Source: Microbacterium sp. SD291 (GTDB lineage Bacteria > Actinomycetota > Actinomycetes > Actinomycetales > Microbacteriaceae). From it: a stretch of DNA of 64,000 nt. This document shows positions 8,025 through 16,224 of this stretch, one piece after another. The notes below the pieces were generated by a model, which saw only the letters and a list, made by a program, of their open reading frames with translations, did not search any database and was not told the origin of the DNA. Location: NCBI RefSeq assembly GCF_017355365.1, contig NZ_JADIJR010000012.1, forward strand, positions 1-64,000, written 5' to 3'. The stretch's first letter is position 1, and each line of letters starts with the position of its first letter. A program made the position numbers and the translations under genes.

Positions 8025-8375
8025 TCAGGTGCGCCGGTCCGCCGACGCGGCGCGGACGGCGTCGACGAGCTCGCGCCATGGGCCGTCGAGCGCGTCGTCC
8101 GGCAGTTCCTGCTCACGTCGCTCCGACGGGGTGCGGACGCGGATGCTCCATACGAAGCGGTCGGCCCCGCTGCCCTCGGGTGATTCGTCCCACGGGCACC
8201 GCTCGATCAGGGCGATCCAGTCCCCGGCCTCGGCCGGTTCCGGCTCGACCTTCCATCGCCGCCGGATGCCGGCGATGCCGCCGGTGCGCACGACCGCGAT
8301 CACGACCCGCGCGCCGTTGCGTGCGGGGCGGTCGGCCGGCTCGTTCTCCTCAGCCGGCGTCCGGGACTCGCTCAT
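8025..8375 (-). CDS. Emfourin-like M4 protease inhibitor
   Basis: A 116-residue protein whose core VVIAVVRTGGIAGIRRRWKV followed by an acidic stretch matches the emfourin family, described as a specific inhibitor of protealysin-like metalloproteases. It directly follows, and overlaps by 26 bp, an M4 protease gene; this is the gene order typical of protealysin operons. ATG 8375 is chosen because residues further upstream are antisense to the end of the protease gene and look non-native. It has no signal peptide, so enzyme and inhibitor are probably both made in the cytosol. Family assignment rests on the motif plus gene neighbourhood. Confidence 0.78.
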   Translation of the reverse strand: MSESRTPAEENEPADRPARNGARVVIAVVRTGGIAGIRRRWKVEPEPAEAGDWIALIERCPWDESPEGSGADRFVWSIRVRTPSERREQELPDDALDGPWRELVDAVRAASADRRT

Positions 8376-9414
8376 CTGAATAGACTCCCACGGTCGTCCA
8401 CGCGCGTCGAGCGGCATCCGCCACATCGTCGCCCACGCCGGCGGCCGCGGCCACGGTCGCGTCGGCGAACTCCGTGAAGGTGGCGGTGCTGGTGAGCGCG
8501 CCGGTCAGCGTGCGGTACCAGACGCTGCCCGCGGTCTCCCAGGCGTTGCCGCCGAGGTCGGTCGCGAACAGCGCGAATGCACGGTTCGGGATGCCGGAGT
8601 TGATGTGCACCCCGCCGTTGTCCTCGGTCGTGCGGACGAACCCGCTCATGTGCGCGGGCTGTGGATCCTTTCCGAGCTCGTCGTCGTCGTACGCGGTGCC
8701 CGGCTCGATCATCGAGCGCAGCGCCTTGCCCTGCACCGCATCCGTGAAGATTTCGGCGCCGATGAGCCAGTTCGCCTCCGCCGCAGACTGGCCCAGAAGA
8801 TGCTGCTCGGTGAGCGCACCGAAGACGTCGGCGATCGACTCGTTCAGCGCACCCGGCTGCCCCTGGTACTCGAGGTTCGCGGTGTGCTGCACCACCCCGT
8901 GCGCGAGTTCGTGGCCGATCACGGTGATCGAGCCGGTGAAGCCGCGGAACACCTCGCCGTCGCCGTCGCCGAACACCATGCGCTCGCCGTCCCAGAAGGC
9001 GTTGTCGTAGTCGACGCCGTAGTGCACGCTGGCGTGCAGCGGGGCGCCGGCGTCGTCGAGGGAGTTGCGGGCGAACGAGGCGAGGAGCATCTCGAACGTC
9101 GCGCCGAGGCCGTCGAACGCCTCGTTCACCGAGACATCGGCCACCGGGTCGTCGTCTTCGGTCCGGACGACGGCGCCGGGGAGCTTCTGCGTGTTGCCCG
9201 CGTCGCTGATGGTGCGGTTCGGGGCATCCGACAGTGAAGCGACGAGGTCGCCGTTCTCGTCGATGGACAGGTCGAGGCGGGCGCGGAACGGCGGGCGCCC
9301 GGAAGTCAGCGTCTGACGCGCGGCAGCTGCGGCGCCGGGGAAGCGGCCGGATTCGGCCAGGCGCGCGAGCAGGTAGGAAGGGACGATTCCGGGGGATTCT
9401 GTGCGGCTGCTCAT
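8350..9414 (-). CDS. Protealysin-like M4 metallopeptidase
   Basis: A 354-residue thermolysin-fold zinc protease. Zinc ligands and catalytic Glu are in VIGHELAHGVVQH, the third ligand Glu is in ALNESIADVFG, and the transition-state His region is GGVHINSGIPNRAFALF. The N-terminus has the short protealysin propeptide motif GIVPSYLLARLAESG and no signal peptide, unlike secreted thermolysins. TAGGGT ends 6 nt before the ATG, suggesting leaderless expression. The downstream overlapping gene encodes the likely inhibitor. Protealysin-like proteases have been linked to invasion or to protein turnover on release; the target here is unknown. Confidence 0.9.
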   Translation of the reverse strand: MSSRTESPGIVPSYLLARLAESGRFPGAAAAARQTLTSGRPPFRARLDLSIDENGDLVASLSDAPNRTISDAGNTQKLPGAVVRTEDDDPVADVSVNEAFDGLGATFEMLLASFARNSLDDAGAPLHASVHYGVDYDNAFWDGERMVFGDGDGEVFRGFTGSITVIGHELAHGVVQHTANLEYQGQPGALNESIADVFGALTEQHLLGQSAAEANWLIGAEIFTDAVQGKALRSMIEPGTAYDDDELGKDPQPAHMSGFVRTTEDNGGVHINSGIPNRAFALFATDLGGNAWETAGSVWYRTLTGALTSTATFTEFADATVAAAAGVGDDVADAARRAWTTVGVYSDERVPDAG

Positions 9415-9481
9415 GGTGCGACCCTACGCCGGGCGTGTGACGTTCGGGGTGCGTCTCGCCGGAGTGGTCGGCGTCGCCAAG

Positions 9482-9510
9482 TTGATATTGAGAATCGTTC
9501 TCAATACAGT
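9482..9510 (+). promoter_or_regulatory. Promoter with Zur/Fur-type operator in the spacer
   Basis: TTGATA (9482-9487), a 17-bp spacer and TACAGT (9505-9510) form a sigma-70 promoter. The spacer is almost filled by the 19-bp palindrome ATTGAGAATCGTTCTCAAT (9487-9505, perfect 8-bp arms). TGANAATNNTTNTCA is the general shape of actinobacterial Zur/Fur boxes. The predicted +1 falls at GTG 9519, so the transcript is likely leaderless. With zinc-chaperone-like genes downstream, Zur is the best candidate. Confidence 0.75.
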
Positions 9511-9518
9511 GGGATCCC

Positions 9519-10721
9519 GTGACTCCGACCTCCCGCACCTCCGCCGCCCTGCTCGTCGCGACCGCGCTCATCGTGGCGGGAACCACCGGCTGCGCACCCG
9601 CCGACGCGTCGGCGCCGGGCGCCGCCGCGCCGGCCGGGGACATCGTCGACGGGGGTGGCGCGGCCGAGGTGGCCGAGCCCGCACGCGCCCTGGTGATCGC
9701 CGATGAGGGCGGGGAGCTGACTCTCCTCGACCTCGAGACCGAGGAGCGCACCGTGATCGCCGCGAGCAGTGCCGAGGAAGGCGGGGCGGTCACCGGCGTC
9801 GACACCGACGGGCGCTTCCTGTTCGTCACCCGCGAGGCCGAAGAGGGCAGCACGGTGACGGTCACCGACTCCGGCCGCTGGACCATGCCGCACGGCGACC
9901 ACTCGCACTACTTCCGCGGAGAGCCGCGGACACTCGGCTCGATCGAGGGCGACGGCGCCGTGACCGTCGGCATCGGCTCCGACGGCACCGCCGTGGCCTT
10001 CGCCGGCGGCCGCGAGCGCGTGGTCCTCGATCACGAGGCCCTCGCCGAAGGCGGAACGGATGCCGCAACGCGATCCGCCGCCGGGCCCTCGCTGCCGTTC
10101 GCGGGGGAGATCGTCGAGTTGACGCCGGCCGGCATCGAGCTGCCCGGTGCGCCGGTCACGCTCTGCGCCGAGCCGGCCGGCGCCGACATCACCCGCGTCG
10201 GCCTGGTGCTCTCCTGCGCCGGCGGGGCAGTCCTGATCACCCGCGAAGTCGGCGGCGCGCTCGCCGCGGAGACGATCCCTCATCCGTCCGGCGCGGATGC
10301 TCCGGCGATCGCACTGTCCGGTCGCGCCGACCGTCCGGATCTCGCCGGTGTCACGAGCGACGGCAGCGCGTGGCTCCTCGACGTGCGCGCCCGCAGCTGG
10401 ACCGCGCTGCCCTCGGACGTCCCGCTCATCCGCGCCGCCGCAGTCGGCGACGACGACGCTCGCACGGTCGGGGTCGATGCGGACGGCGCCGTGCGCATCC
10501 TCGCAACCGACGGCAGCGTCATCGCCCGCACGGAGCCGCTGCTCGCGGCATCCGTCTCCGATCCGCTGCTCCGCGACCGCATGGAGCTGCTCGTCGACGC
10601 CGGGCACGCCTACGTGTCGGATGCCGCCGCCGGCGCCGTGCACGAGATCGACCTCGACGACGCCCGCGTCATCCGCTCCTTCACCGGCCTGCAGCCCTGG
10701 TCGATCGTCCAGGTCGGCTGA
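9519..10721 (+). CDS. Secreted propeller lipoprotein, AztD-like partner
   Basis: A 400-residue exported protein: signal helix AALLVATALIVAGTTGC ending in a weak lipobox Cys, then repeated short beta-strands of a propeller (ALVIADEGGELTLLDLETEE, DTDGRFLFVT and others). A metal-binding cluster H125-G-D-H-S-H130-Y-F stands out and resembles the histidine cluster of the AztD zinc chaperones. GTG 9519 is the start because a promoter with a Zur-like operator ends 8 nt upstream. It is followed 43 bp later by a clear AztD homologue. The likely role is periplasmic or cell-surface zinc binding and delivery under zinc starvation; the exact partner is not visible here. Confidence 0.72.
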   Translation: MTPTSRTSAALLVATALIVAGTTGCAPADASAPGAAAPAGDIVDGGGAAEVAEPARALVIADEGGELTLLDLETEERTVIAASSAEEGGAVTGVDTDGRFLFVTREAEEGSTVTVTDSGRWTMPHGDHSHYFRGEPRTLGSIEGDGAVTVGIGSDGTAVAFAGGRERVVLDHEALAEGGTDAATRSAAGPSLPFAGEIVELTPAGIELPGAPVTLCAEPAGADITRVGLVLSCAGGAVLITREVGGALAAETIPHPSGADAPAIALSGRADRPDLAGVTSDGSAWLLDVRARSWTALPSDVPLIRAAAVGDDDARTVGVDADGAVRILATDGSVIARTEPLLAASVSDPLLRDRMELLVDAGHAYVSDAAAGAVHEIDLDDARVIRSFTGLQPWSIVQVG

Positions 10722-10764
10722 GAACCGCGCTCAGAGAAGAACCGAGAGAGAAAGAGAGAACGTC

Positions 10765-11988
10765 ATGTTCCGCCCCACCAGTCCACGTCTGCACAGACCC
10801 CGCCTCGCGTTCGGCGCCCTCGCCGCCATCGCGGCGGTGACCCTCGCCGGATGCGCGGGCAGCACCGCACCGGCATCCACTCCGGATCCGGAGAAGCCCG
10901 CGGCGACCGAGAGCGGCACCCGCGTCGCCGTCGCCCATGACGGCGGCATCCTGGTCCTCGACGGGGAGACCCTCGAGCCCGTGGGTGACGCCGAGCTCGC
11001 CGGGTACCTCCGCGTGAGCGACGCCGGCGACGCCGCTGGACATGTGTTCGTCACCACAGACGGCGGCTTCCACCTGCTCGACACCGGACTCGCGTCCGGA
11101 ACCGTCGAGTTCACTGGCGAGGTGTTCGATGCCGACGCCCCCGGCCACGTCACCCCGCACGCCGGCCGCACCGCTCTGTTCGACGACGCCACCGGCGACG
11201 TGCGCGTGTTCGAGACGGATGCCGTCGGCACCGGCTCCCTGCCCGAGTTCGACACCGTGAAGTCCGAGGCCGCGCACCACGGCGTCGCGATCGAGCTCTC
11301 CGACGGCACGATGCTGTCGACCATCGGCACGTCCGAATCGCGCTCCGGCGTGCGCCACCTCGCCGCAGACGGCAGCGAGCTCGCGCGCAGCGAGCAGTGC
11401 CCCGCCGTGCACGGCGAGGGTGCGCTGAAGGACGAGGTCGTGGTGTTCGGCTGCGAAGACGGCGTCCTGGTCTTCGCCGACGGCGCGTTCACGAAGCTCG
11501 ACGCGCCTGACGAGTTCGGACGCGTCGGCAACGCGTACGTGACGGAGACGAGCGCGATCGCGGTCGGCGACTACAAGACCGATCCGGATGCCGAGGGCTA
11601 CCTGCTCTCCGCGCTCACCCTGATCGACACCGCCGCGCAGACCCTCGACGTGGTCGACCTGCCCGAGGGCGTCGAGTACACCTGGCGCGGCGTGGGCCGC
11701 GACTCCCACGACGGCATCGTGGTGCTCAGCGCCGACGGCTCGCTCTACACGCTCGACGAGAAGGGCGCCGTGCAGGACTCCTGGAGCGTCATCGAGCCGT
11801 GGGAGAGCCCGGAGGAGTGGCAGCATCCGCACCCGGGCCTGCGCGTCGTCGGCGACATCGCGTACGTCACCGAGCCCGCGGCGAAGAAGGTGCTCGCGGT
11901 CGACCTGCACACCGGCGAGGTCGTCGCATCGCAGACCCTCGACGTCGTGCCGGGCGAGTTCGTGGTGGCAGGCGCAGCCGGCCACTGA
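10765..11988 (+). CDS. aztD: Zinc metallochaperone AztD-like lipoprotein
   Basis: A 407-residue lipoprotein with a clean lipobox (VTLAGC) and a beta-propeller body. Diagnostic AztD segments are present: GHVTPHAGRTALF, EAAHHGVAIELSDGTML, CPAVHGEGALKDEVVVFGC, RVGNAYVTE and VGDYKTDPDAEGY. AztD is established as a periplasmic zinc carrier that hands zinc to the AztABC importer. No aztABC genes occur in this window, so the importer must lie elsewhere or differ. It is co-transcribed with the preceding histidine-motif lipoprotein from the Zur-boxed promoter; its own ribosome site is GAGAGAA. Membership of the AztD family is a confident call from motifs. Confidence 0.85.
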   Translation: MFRPTSPRLHRPRLAFGALAAIAAVTLAGCAGSTAPASTPDPEKPAATESGTRVAVAHDGGILVLDGETLEPVGDAELAGYLRVSDAGDAAGHVFVTTDGGFHLLDTGLASGTVEFTGEVFDADAPGHVTPHAGRTALFDDATGDVRVFETDAVGTGSLPEFDTVKSEAAHHGVAIELSDGTMLSTIGTSESRSGVRHLAADGSELARSEQCPAVHGEGALKDEVVVFGCEDGVLVFADGAFTKLDAPDEFGRVGNAYVTETSAIAVGDYKTDPDAEGYLLSALTLIDTAAQTLDVVDLPEGVEYTWRGVGRDSHDGIVVLSADGSLYTLDEKGAVQDSWSVIEPWESPEEWQHPHPGLRVVGDIAYVTEPAAKKVLAVDLHTGEVVASQTLDVVPGEFVVAGAAGH

Positions 11989-12002
11989 TTCTTTTCGCGG
12001 GT

Positions 12003-12032
12003 GGGGCGGGTCCGGTGCGCCGGGTCCGCCCC
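12003..12032 (+). terminator. Hairpin after aztD
   Basis: GGGGCGG and CCGCCCC pair across a short GC loop starting 14 bp after the aztD stop, followed by GTTGTCTGTT. It is a plausible intrinsic terminator for the zinc operon, though the T-run is weak. Confidence 0.45.
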
Positions 12033-12034
12033 GT

Positions 12035-12392
12035 TGTCTGTTCGTGCGGCCGCTCGCGCGTGGTCTGTTCGTGCGGCCCCTCGCGTGATCGGGGACCTCG
12101 GATGGTCGTCCGGGGCGCGTGGGGGCGGCCATTCGGGGTACGCGGATGCCGGAGGCTCGGCAGCGCGCAGACCCGGATGCCGGAGGCCCGGCCCCTCGCG
12201 TGATCGGGGACCTCGGATGGTCGTCCGGGGCGCGTGGGGGCGGCAATTCGGGGTCCGCGGATGCCGGAGGCTCGGCAGCGCGCAGACCCGGATGCCGGAG
12301 GCCTGGCAGCGCGCAGACCCGGATGCCGGAGGCCTGGCAGCGCGCAGACCCGGATGCCGGAGGCCCGGCAGCGCGCAGACCCGGATGCCGGG
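12035..12392. repeat. Nested tandem-repeat array
   Basis: This gene-free stretch is almost wholly repetitive. A roughly 26-bp unit starting GTCTGTTCGTGCGGCC occurs twice first. A 115-bp unit starting GGCCCCTCGCGTGATC follows at 12075 and again at 12190. Four direct copies of a 31-bp unit (starting GGCAGCGCGCAGACCCGGAT at 12274, 12305, 12336 and 12367) finish the array, which abuts the next stop codon at 12394. Copies are nearly identical and have no spacers, so this is not CRISPR. The 53-bp heart of the 115-bp unit resembles a sequence at 50440. Confidence 0.88.
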
Positions 12393-12393
12393 A

Positions 12394-12831
12394 TCAGGCG
12401 TGATCGACGCTCACCACGGTCGTCCGCGTTCCGGCGGATTCGTACCGCACCGGCATCCCCGGATGCGCGAGGGAGAACCAGAACGTGCCGCCCTCGGTGT
12501 CGTAGCGCAGGCAGTTCACGTCGCCGAGCGCCAGGGAGAGGATGCCGGTCGACACCGACGTCGTCTCCGCATCGAACGCGGCGTGCCCCTGCAGCTCCGC
12601 CCAGGTCACGCGGTTCGCTGTCATCTCCTCCGGTGACGCCTCAGGCCAGCGCTCCAGTGTGGCGCCCTCGGCATCCGTCTCCCTGAAGCGGTTGATCCGG
12701 AACTGGTGGGTCCCGTCGGGGAGATCGATGCGGATCCTGATCGTCTTGCCCTTGCCCGTCGCGTCGCGGATCTCCTCGGCGGTGAACGGCGTCGGCAGCA
12801 GCCCTGGGCCGATGATGCGCGGGTCGGTCAT
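12394..12831 (-). CDS. Conserved hypothetical protein
   Basis: A 145-residue soluble protein starting MTDPRIIGPGLLPTPFTAEE. It contains an unusually regular segment, RIRIDLPDGTHQFRINRFRE, and later GILSLALGDVNCLRYDTEGG and FWFSLAHPGMPVRY, suggesting a beta-rich fold. No catalytic residues or transmembrane helices are evident. ATG 12840 is an alternative start three codons earlier. Its 3' end touches the tandem-repeat array. I do not recognise a family. Codon use is typical of the host, so it is probably a native gene. Confidence 0.65.
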   Translation of the reverse strand: MTDPRIIGPGLLPTPFTAEEIRDATGKGKTIRIRIDLPDGTHQFRINRFRETDAEGATLERWPEASPEEMTANRVTWAELQGHAAFDAETTSVSTGILSLALGDVNCLRYDTEGGTFWFSLAHPGMPVRYESAGTRTTVVSVDHA

Positions 12832-12920
12832 GCGCCCCATTCTGCTCCCCGGGGTGGCCGGGCGTCACGCCGAAAGGCGCGATCCCGACGTCACGAGATG
12901 GTCTCGACGACGTCATCCCC

Positions 12921-12952
12921 TTGACACCTCTGCGTTTTGTATACAGAATACG
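12921..12952 (+). promoter_or_regulatory. Promoter with GntR-type operator, site 1
   Basis: TTGACA at 12921-12926 and CAGAAT at 12944-12949 (17-bp spacing) form the promoter of the first ABC importer. The operator TGTATACAGAATACG (12938-12952) covers the -10. Its core GTATACAGAATAC is identical to that of site 3 before the GH42 gene, indicating control by the GntR protein encoded at 21490. Confidence 0.72.
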
Positions 12953-13007
12953 ACTATGCCCCGAGGGGTACCCGACGCAGTCTTCCGATGATGAAAGAGG
13001 TAGCGAG

Positions 13008-14315
13008 ATGGCACGTGTGAAGGCGACGCGATATCTGGCAGCAGGTGCCGCCGGTGCCCTGGTCCTGGGGCTCGCCGCGTGCAGCGGCGGCGGAGGCGGA
13101 GGAGTCGCGGACGATGGCAGTGCCACGGTCGTCTGGTCGACCTGGGGCACCGCCGACGAGCTCAAGCGCTTCGACGCGTTCAACAAGGAGTTCATGGAGC
13201 GCCACCCGGAGATCACCGTCAAGATGCAGCCGGTCGCAGGCTACGGCGACTACCACCCCAAGCTGCTCGCGCAGCTGGCCGCCAACAAGGCGCCCGACGT
13301 CTTCTACATCGGCGACGACCAGATCGGCCAGTTCATCGACTCCGGCCGCCTGATGCCGGTCAAGGAGCTCATGGAGTCGGGCGACAGCAAGACCGCCACA
13401 GACGACTTCTTCCCCGGACTGTTCGGTGCGGCGGAGAAGGACGGCGAGTACTACGGCGTCCCGAACGACTCCAACCCCGACGCACTCTGGTACGACAAGG
13501 CGACGCTCGAGGCGGCGGGAATCACCGAGGACCCAGCGACCCTGGCCGAGAACGGCGAGTGGACGACGGAGAAGTTCCTGGAGATGAACGACAAGCTCGC
13601 TGCCGCCGGCATCGGCGGCACGATGTTCTGGAACTACTGGGCCACGCACTGGAGCTGGCTGTCGTCCCAGGGAGCTGCGGCGCCGTACGACGAGTCCGGC
13701 GCGTTCGTCGCACACGAGGACGCGGAGTCGGTCGAGCTGATCCAGGAGCTGGGTGACCGTGTGCAGGACGGCCAGTTCATCGTCGCCGACACCCTCCCCG
13801 ACGGCGCGGGCGCCGACAGCGTGTTCGTCACCGGCAAGGCGGGCTTCTTCATCCAGGGCCGCTACACGATCAGCGCGGTCAAGGAGGCAGGCACCGCCGA
13901 CAACGTCGACGTCGTGCGCTGGCCCACGCCCGACGGCGCCGAGGCGCCGACCGGCGTCGCCGTGTCATACCTCGCGATCAACAGCGGGACGAAGGTGAAG
14001 GATGCCGCGTTCACGTTCTGGACCGAGTTCCTGAGCGCCGAGGGGCAGCTCTCGCGCCTCTCCGGCGACGGCAACGCCGTTCCGTCGATCGCGGGCGCCG
14101 ACGAGGTCGTGCTCGAGGACGACTACCCGATGCACGCGCAGACCATGCTCGACATGCGCGACATCGGCTTCGTCGACTACGCCGCCGAGGCGGAGGTGCC
14201 GAACCTCCCCACCGACATCGCCGCGATCTTCCTCAAGCTGTACGAGGGCAAGCAGGATGCCCAGGCCACGCTCGACGAGGTCGCCGATCTGGTCGCGGAG
14301 AAGACGGGCGAATGA
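13008..14315 (+). CDS. ABC sugar transporter, substrate-binding lipoprotein (system 1)
   Basis: A 435-residue CUT1-type binding protein: signal helix with lipobox (LGLAAC, then a Gly-rich tether), WSTWGTADELKRFDAFNKEF, the ligand-domain motif APDVFYIGDDQIGQF and VPNDSNPDALWYDKATLEAAG. It captures a carbohydrate outside the membrane for the two permeases encoded next. ATG 13008 follows AAAGAGG; the 29 codons upstream belong to the leader that contains the promoter and operator. Its end overlaps the next gene by 4 bp. No ATPase is encoded nearby, so a shared MsiK-like ATPase is expected, as is usual in actinobacteria. The ligand is probably a glycoside, given the neighbouring hydrolases. Confidence 0.9.
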   Translation: MARVKATRYLAAGAAGALVLGLAACSGGGGGGVADDGSATVVWSTWGTADELKRFDAFNKEFMERHPEITVKMQPVAGYGDYHPKLLAQLAANKAPDVFYIGDDQIGQFIDSGRLMPVKELMESGDSKTATDDFFPGLFGAAEKDGEYYGVPNDSNPDALWYDKATLEAAGITEDPATLAENGEWTTEKFLEMNDKLAAAGIGGTMFWNYWATHWSWLSSQGAAAPYDESGAFVAHEDAESVELIQELGDRVQDGQFIVADTLPDGAGADSVFVTGKAGFFIQGRYTISAVKEAGTADNVDVVRWPTPDGAEAPTGVAVSYLAINSGTKVKDAAFTFWTEFLSAEGQLSRLSGDGNAVPSIAGADEVVLEDDYPMHAQTMLDMRDIGFVDYAAEAEVPNLPTDIAAIFLKLYEGKQDAQATLDEVADLVAEKTGE

Positions 14316-15283
14316 CGACGTCCGGCATCGAGGGGGCGGTCGCCGAGGCGGCCGCCCTCACGAGTGCGCGCCCCGATCCGCCGCGGCGGACGGAATCGGC
14401 CTGGCGGCGCCGCGATCGCGCCTGGGGCTGGCTGTTCGTCGGCCCCCAGCTCATCGGCATGGGCGTGTTCGTGGTCCTGCCGTTCTTCGCGAGCATGGTG
14501 CTCGCGTTCGCCTCCTGGAACGGTCTCACGGCGCTCGAATGGGTCGGCTTCGACAACTTCGCCGACCAGTTCCAGGACGAGCTGCTCTGGCGCTCCATCG
14601 CGAACACCCTCTTCATCGCGATCGTCACGGTGCCGATCGGGCTCGGGCTCGCCGTCGTGATCGCGGTGGCGCTGGAGAAGCTCAAGACCCGCACCCTGTA
14701 CCTCGTGCTGTTCTTCGCCCCCGTGATGACCTCGACCGTCGCCGTGGCGATGATCTGGCAGCAGATGTTCCGCGCCGACGGCATCATGTCCGCCGCGATC
14801 GCGAAGGTCCTCGGCATCGCCCCGCCGGACTGGCTCGGCGATCCCAAGCTCGCGCTCATCGCCGTGTCCATCGTGACGATCTGGGCATCCCTCGGGCTCA
14901 ACGTCGTCATCTTCCTCGCCGGCCTGCAGAACATCTCGCCCGGCGTCATCGAGGCGGCCCGCATCGACGGCGCCGGCGCCTGGCGGATCTTCTGGAGCAT
15001 CCGCCTTCCGCTGCTGTCGCCCATCATCTTCTTCTCCAGCGTCGTCGCGTTCATCTCGTCGCTGCAGACCTTCGACACCGTGTACGTGCTCGTCGCCGAC
15101 GCCGGACCCGACAACGCCACTCGCACGATCGTCTACCACATCTTCGATCTCGGGTTCCGGCGGTTCGAGTTCGGGCCGTCGAGCGCCGCATCGATCATGC
15201 TGCTCGTGATCACGCTGATCATCACCGCGATCCAGTTCGGCGCGCAGAAGAGGTTCGTGCACTACGAGGAGGACGCCGCGTGA
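14312..15283 (+). CDS. ABC sugar transporter permease (MalF-like, system 1)
   Basis: A 323-residue inner-membrane protein with six predicted helices and the ATPase-contact loop EAARIDGAGAWRIFWSIRLP (the EAA motif). It starts at ATG 14312 in an ATGA overlap with the binding-protein stop, indicating translational coupling. A polar 35-residue N-terminus precedes the first helix (WLFVGPQLIGMGVFVVLPFF). It pairs with the next gene's product to form the heterodimeric channel. Confidence 0.9.
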   Translation: MTTSGIEGAVAEAAALTSARPDPPRRTESAWRRRDRAWGWLFVGPQLIGMGVFVVLPFFASMVLAFASWNGLTALEWVGFDNFADQFQDELLWRSIANTLFIAIVTVPIGLGLAVVIAVALEKLKTRTLYLVLFFAPVMTSTVAVAMIWQQMFRADGIMSAAIAKVLGIAPPDWLGDPKLALIAVSIVTIWASLGLNVVIFLAGLQNISPGVIEAARIDGAGAWRIFWSIRLPLLSPIIFFSSVVAFISSLQTFDTVYVLVADAGPDNATRTIVYHIFDLGFRRFEFGPSSAASIMLLVITLIITAIQFGAQKRFVHYEEDAA

Positions 15284-16224
15284 CCGCTCCCGTCGTCCGT
15301 CTCACCGACGGCACCCAGCAGCCGCCCACCGAGTCGACCGTGGCCCTCGTCGCGCCCGGTCGCCGTCAGCGCAGCACGCCGGTGCGCGACCGTGCCAAGC
15401 GGCGCCTCAACTCCACAGTGCTGCACGTACTGCTGGTTCTGGGCGCGATCGGCATGGTCTTCCCGTTCGTGTGGATGCTGCTGACGTCGTTCAAGACGCT
15501 GCCCCAGCTGCTCAAGGACCCGCTGTCGATCCTCCCGAGCCCGTGGACCGTCGACAACTACACCGAGGCGTGGACCTCGGTGCCGTTCGGGCAGGCGTAC
15601 GTGAACAGCGCCTACATCGCGGTGCTCGTCGTGATCGGCACGCTCATCACGGCGTCGATGGCCGGCTACGCCTTCGCCCGCATCCCGTTCCGGGGCAGCA
15701 GGGTGATCTTCATCGTGTTCCTCGCGACGCAGATGATCCCCGCGCAGGTCACGCTGATCCCGTTCTATCTGCTGATGTCGCAGTTCGGCTGGGTCGACTC
15801 CCACCTCGCCCTGATCGTGCCGGGGCTCCTGGCCAACCCCTTCGCCGTGTTCCTGATGCGCCAGTTCGTGCTGTCGCTGCCACGGGAGCTGGAGGAGGCC
15901 GCGATCATCGACGGCGCCGGGCGGTGGCGCATCTTCTGGAGCGTCATCCTGCCGAACCTCAAGCCGGGGCTCGCGGCGCTCAGCATCATCGTGTCGCTCA
16001 GCGTGTGGAACGCCTTCCTGTTCCCGCTCGTGCTGCTGAACACGCCGGACCTCTTCACCGTGCCGCTGCTGCTGACCGCGTTCCAGGGGCAGTTCGGCTC
16101 CGTCAACTACGGTCTGGTGACGGCGGCGTCGGCGATCTCGACCATTCCGATGCTGATCGTGTTCGTGATCGGGCAGCGGAAGATCCTGAACAGCATGGCC
16201 GCCTCGGGGCTCGGAGGACGATGA
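15280..16224 (+). CDS. ABC sugar transporter permease (MalG-like, system 1)
   Basis: A 314-residue permease with six helices and the EAA loop EEAAIIDGAGRWRIFWSVILP. It starts with GTG 15280 in a GTGA overlap with the previous stop. The N-terminal 45 residues are polar and cytosolic; the C-terminus IGQRKILNSMAASGLGGR resembles the usual QRxFxxGLxxGAxKG ending but is altered. It completes CUT1 system 1. The stop overlaps the start of the glycosidase gene, so the operon continues. Confidence 0.9.
   Translation: MTAPVVRLTDGTQQPPTESTVALVAPGRRQRSTPVRDRAKRRLNSTVLHVLLVLGAIGMVFPFVWMLLTSFKTLPQLLKDPLSILPSPWTVDNYTEAWTSVPFGQAYVNSAYIAVLVVIGTLITASMAGYAFARIPFRGSRVIFIVFLATQMIPAQVTLIPFYLLMSQFGWVDSHLALIVPGLLANPFAVFLMRQFVLSLPRELEEAAIIDGAGRWRIFWSVILPNLKPGLAALSIIVSLSVWNAFLFPLVLLNTPDLFTVPLLLTAFQGQFGSVNYGLVTAASAISTIPMLIVFVIGQRKILNSMAASGLGGR

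Noticed and set aside
12093..12260. Mobile element or integron-like site at the 12-kb array
   Set aside because: There is no transposase, integrase or terminal inverted repeats with target duplications; tandem expansion explains the pattern.
12274..12392. Possible CRISPR array (31-bp direct repeats)
   Set aside because: The four units are contiguous with no spacers, the unit is not CRISPR-like, and no cas genes are present. It is a tandem repeat.
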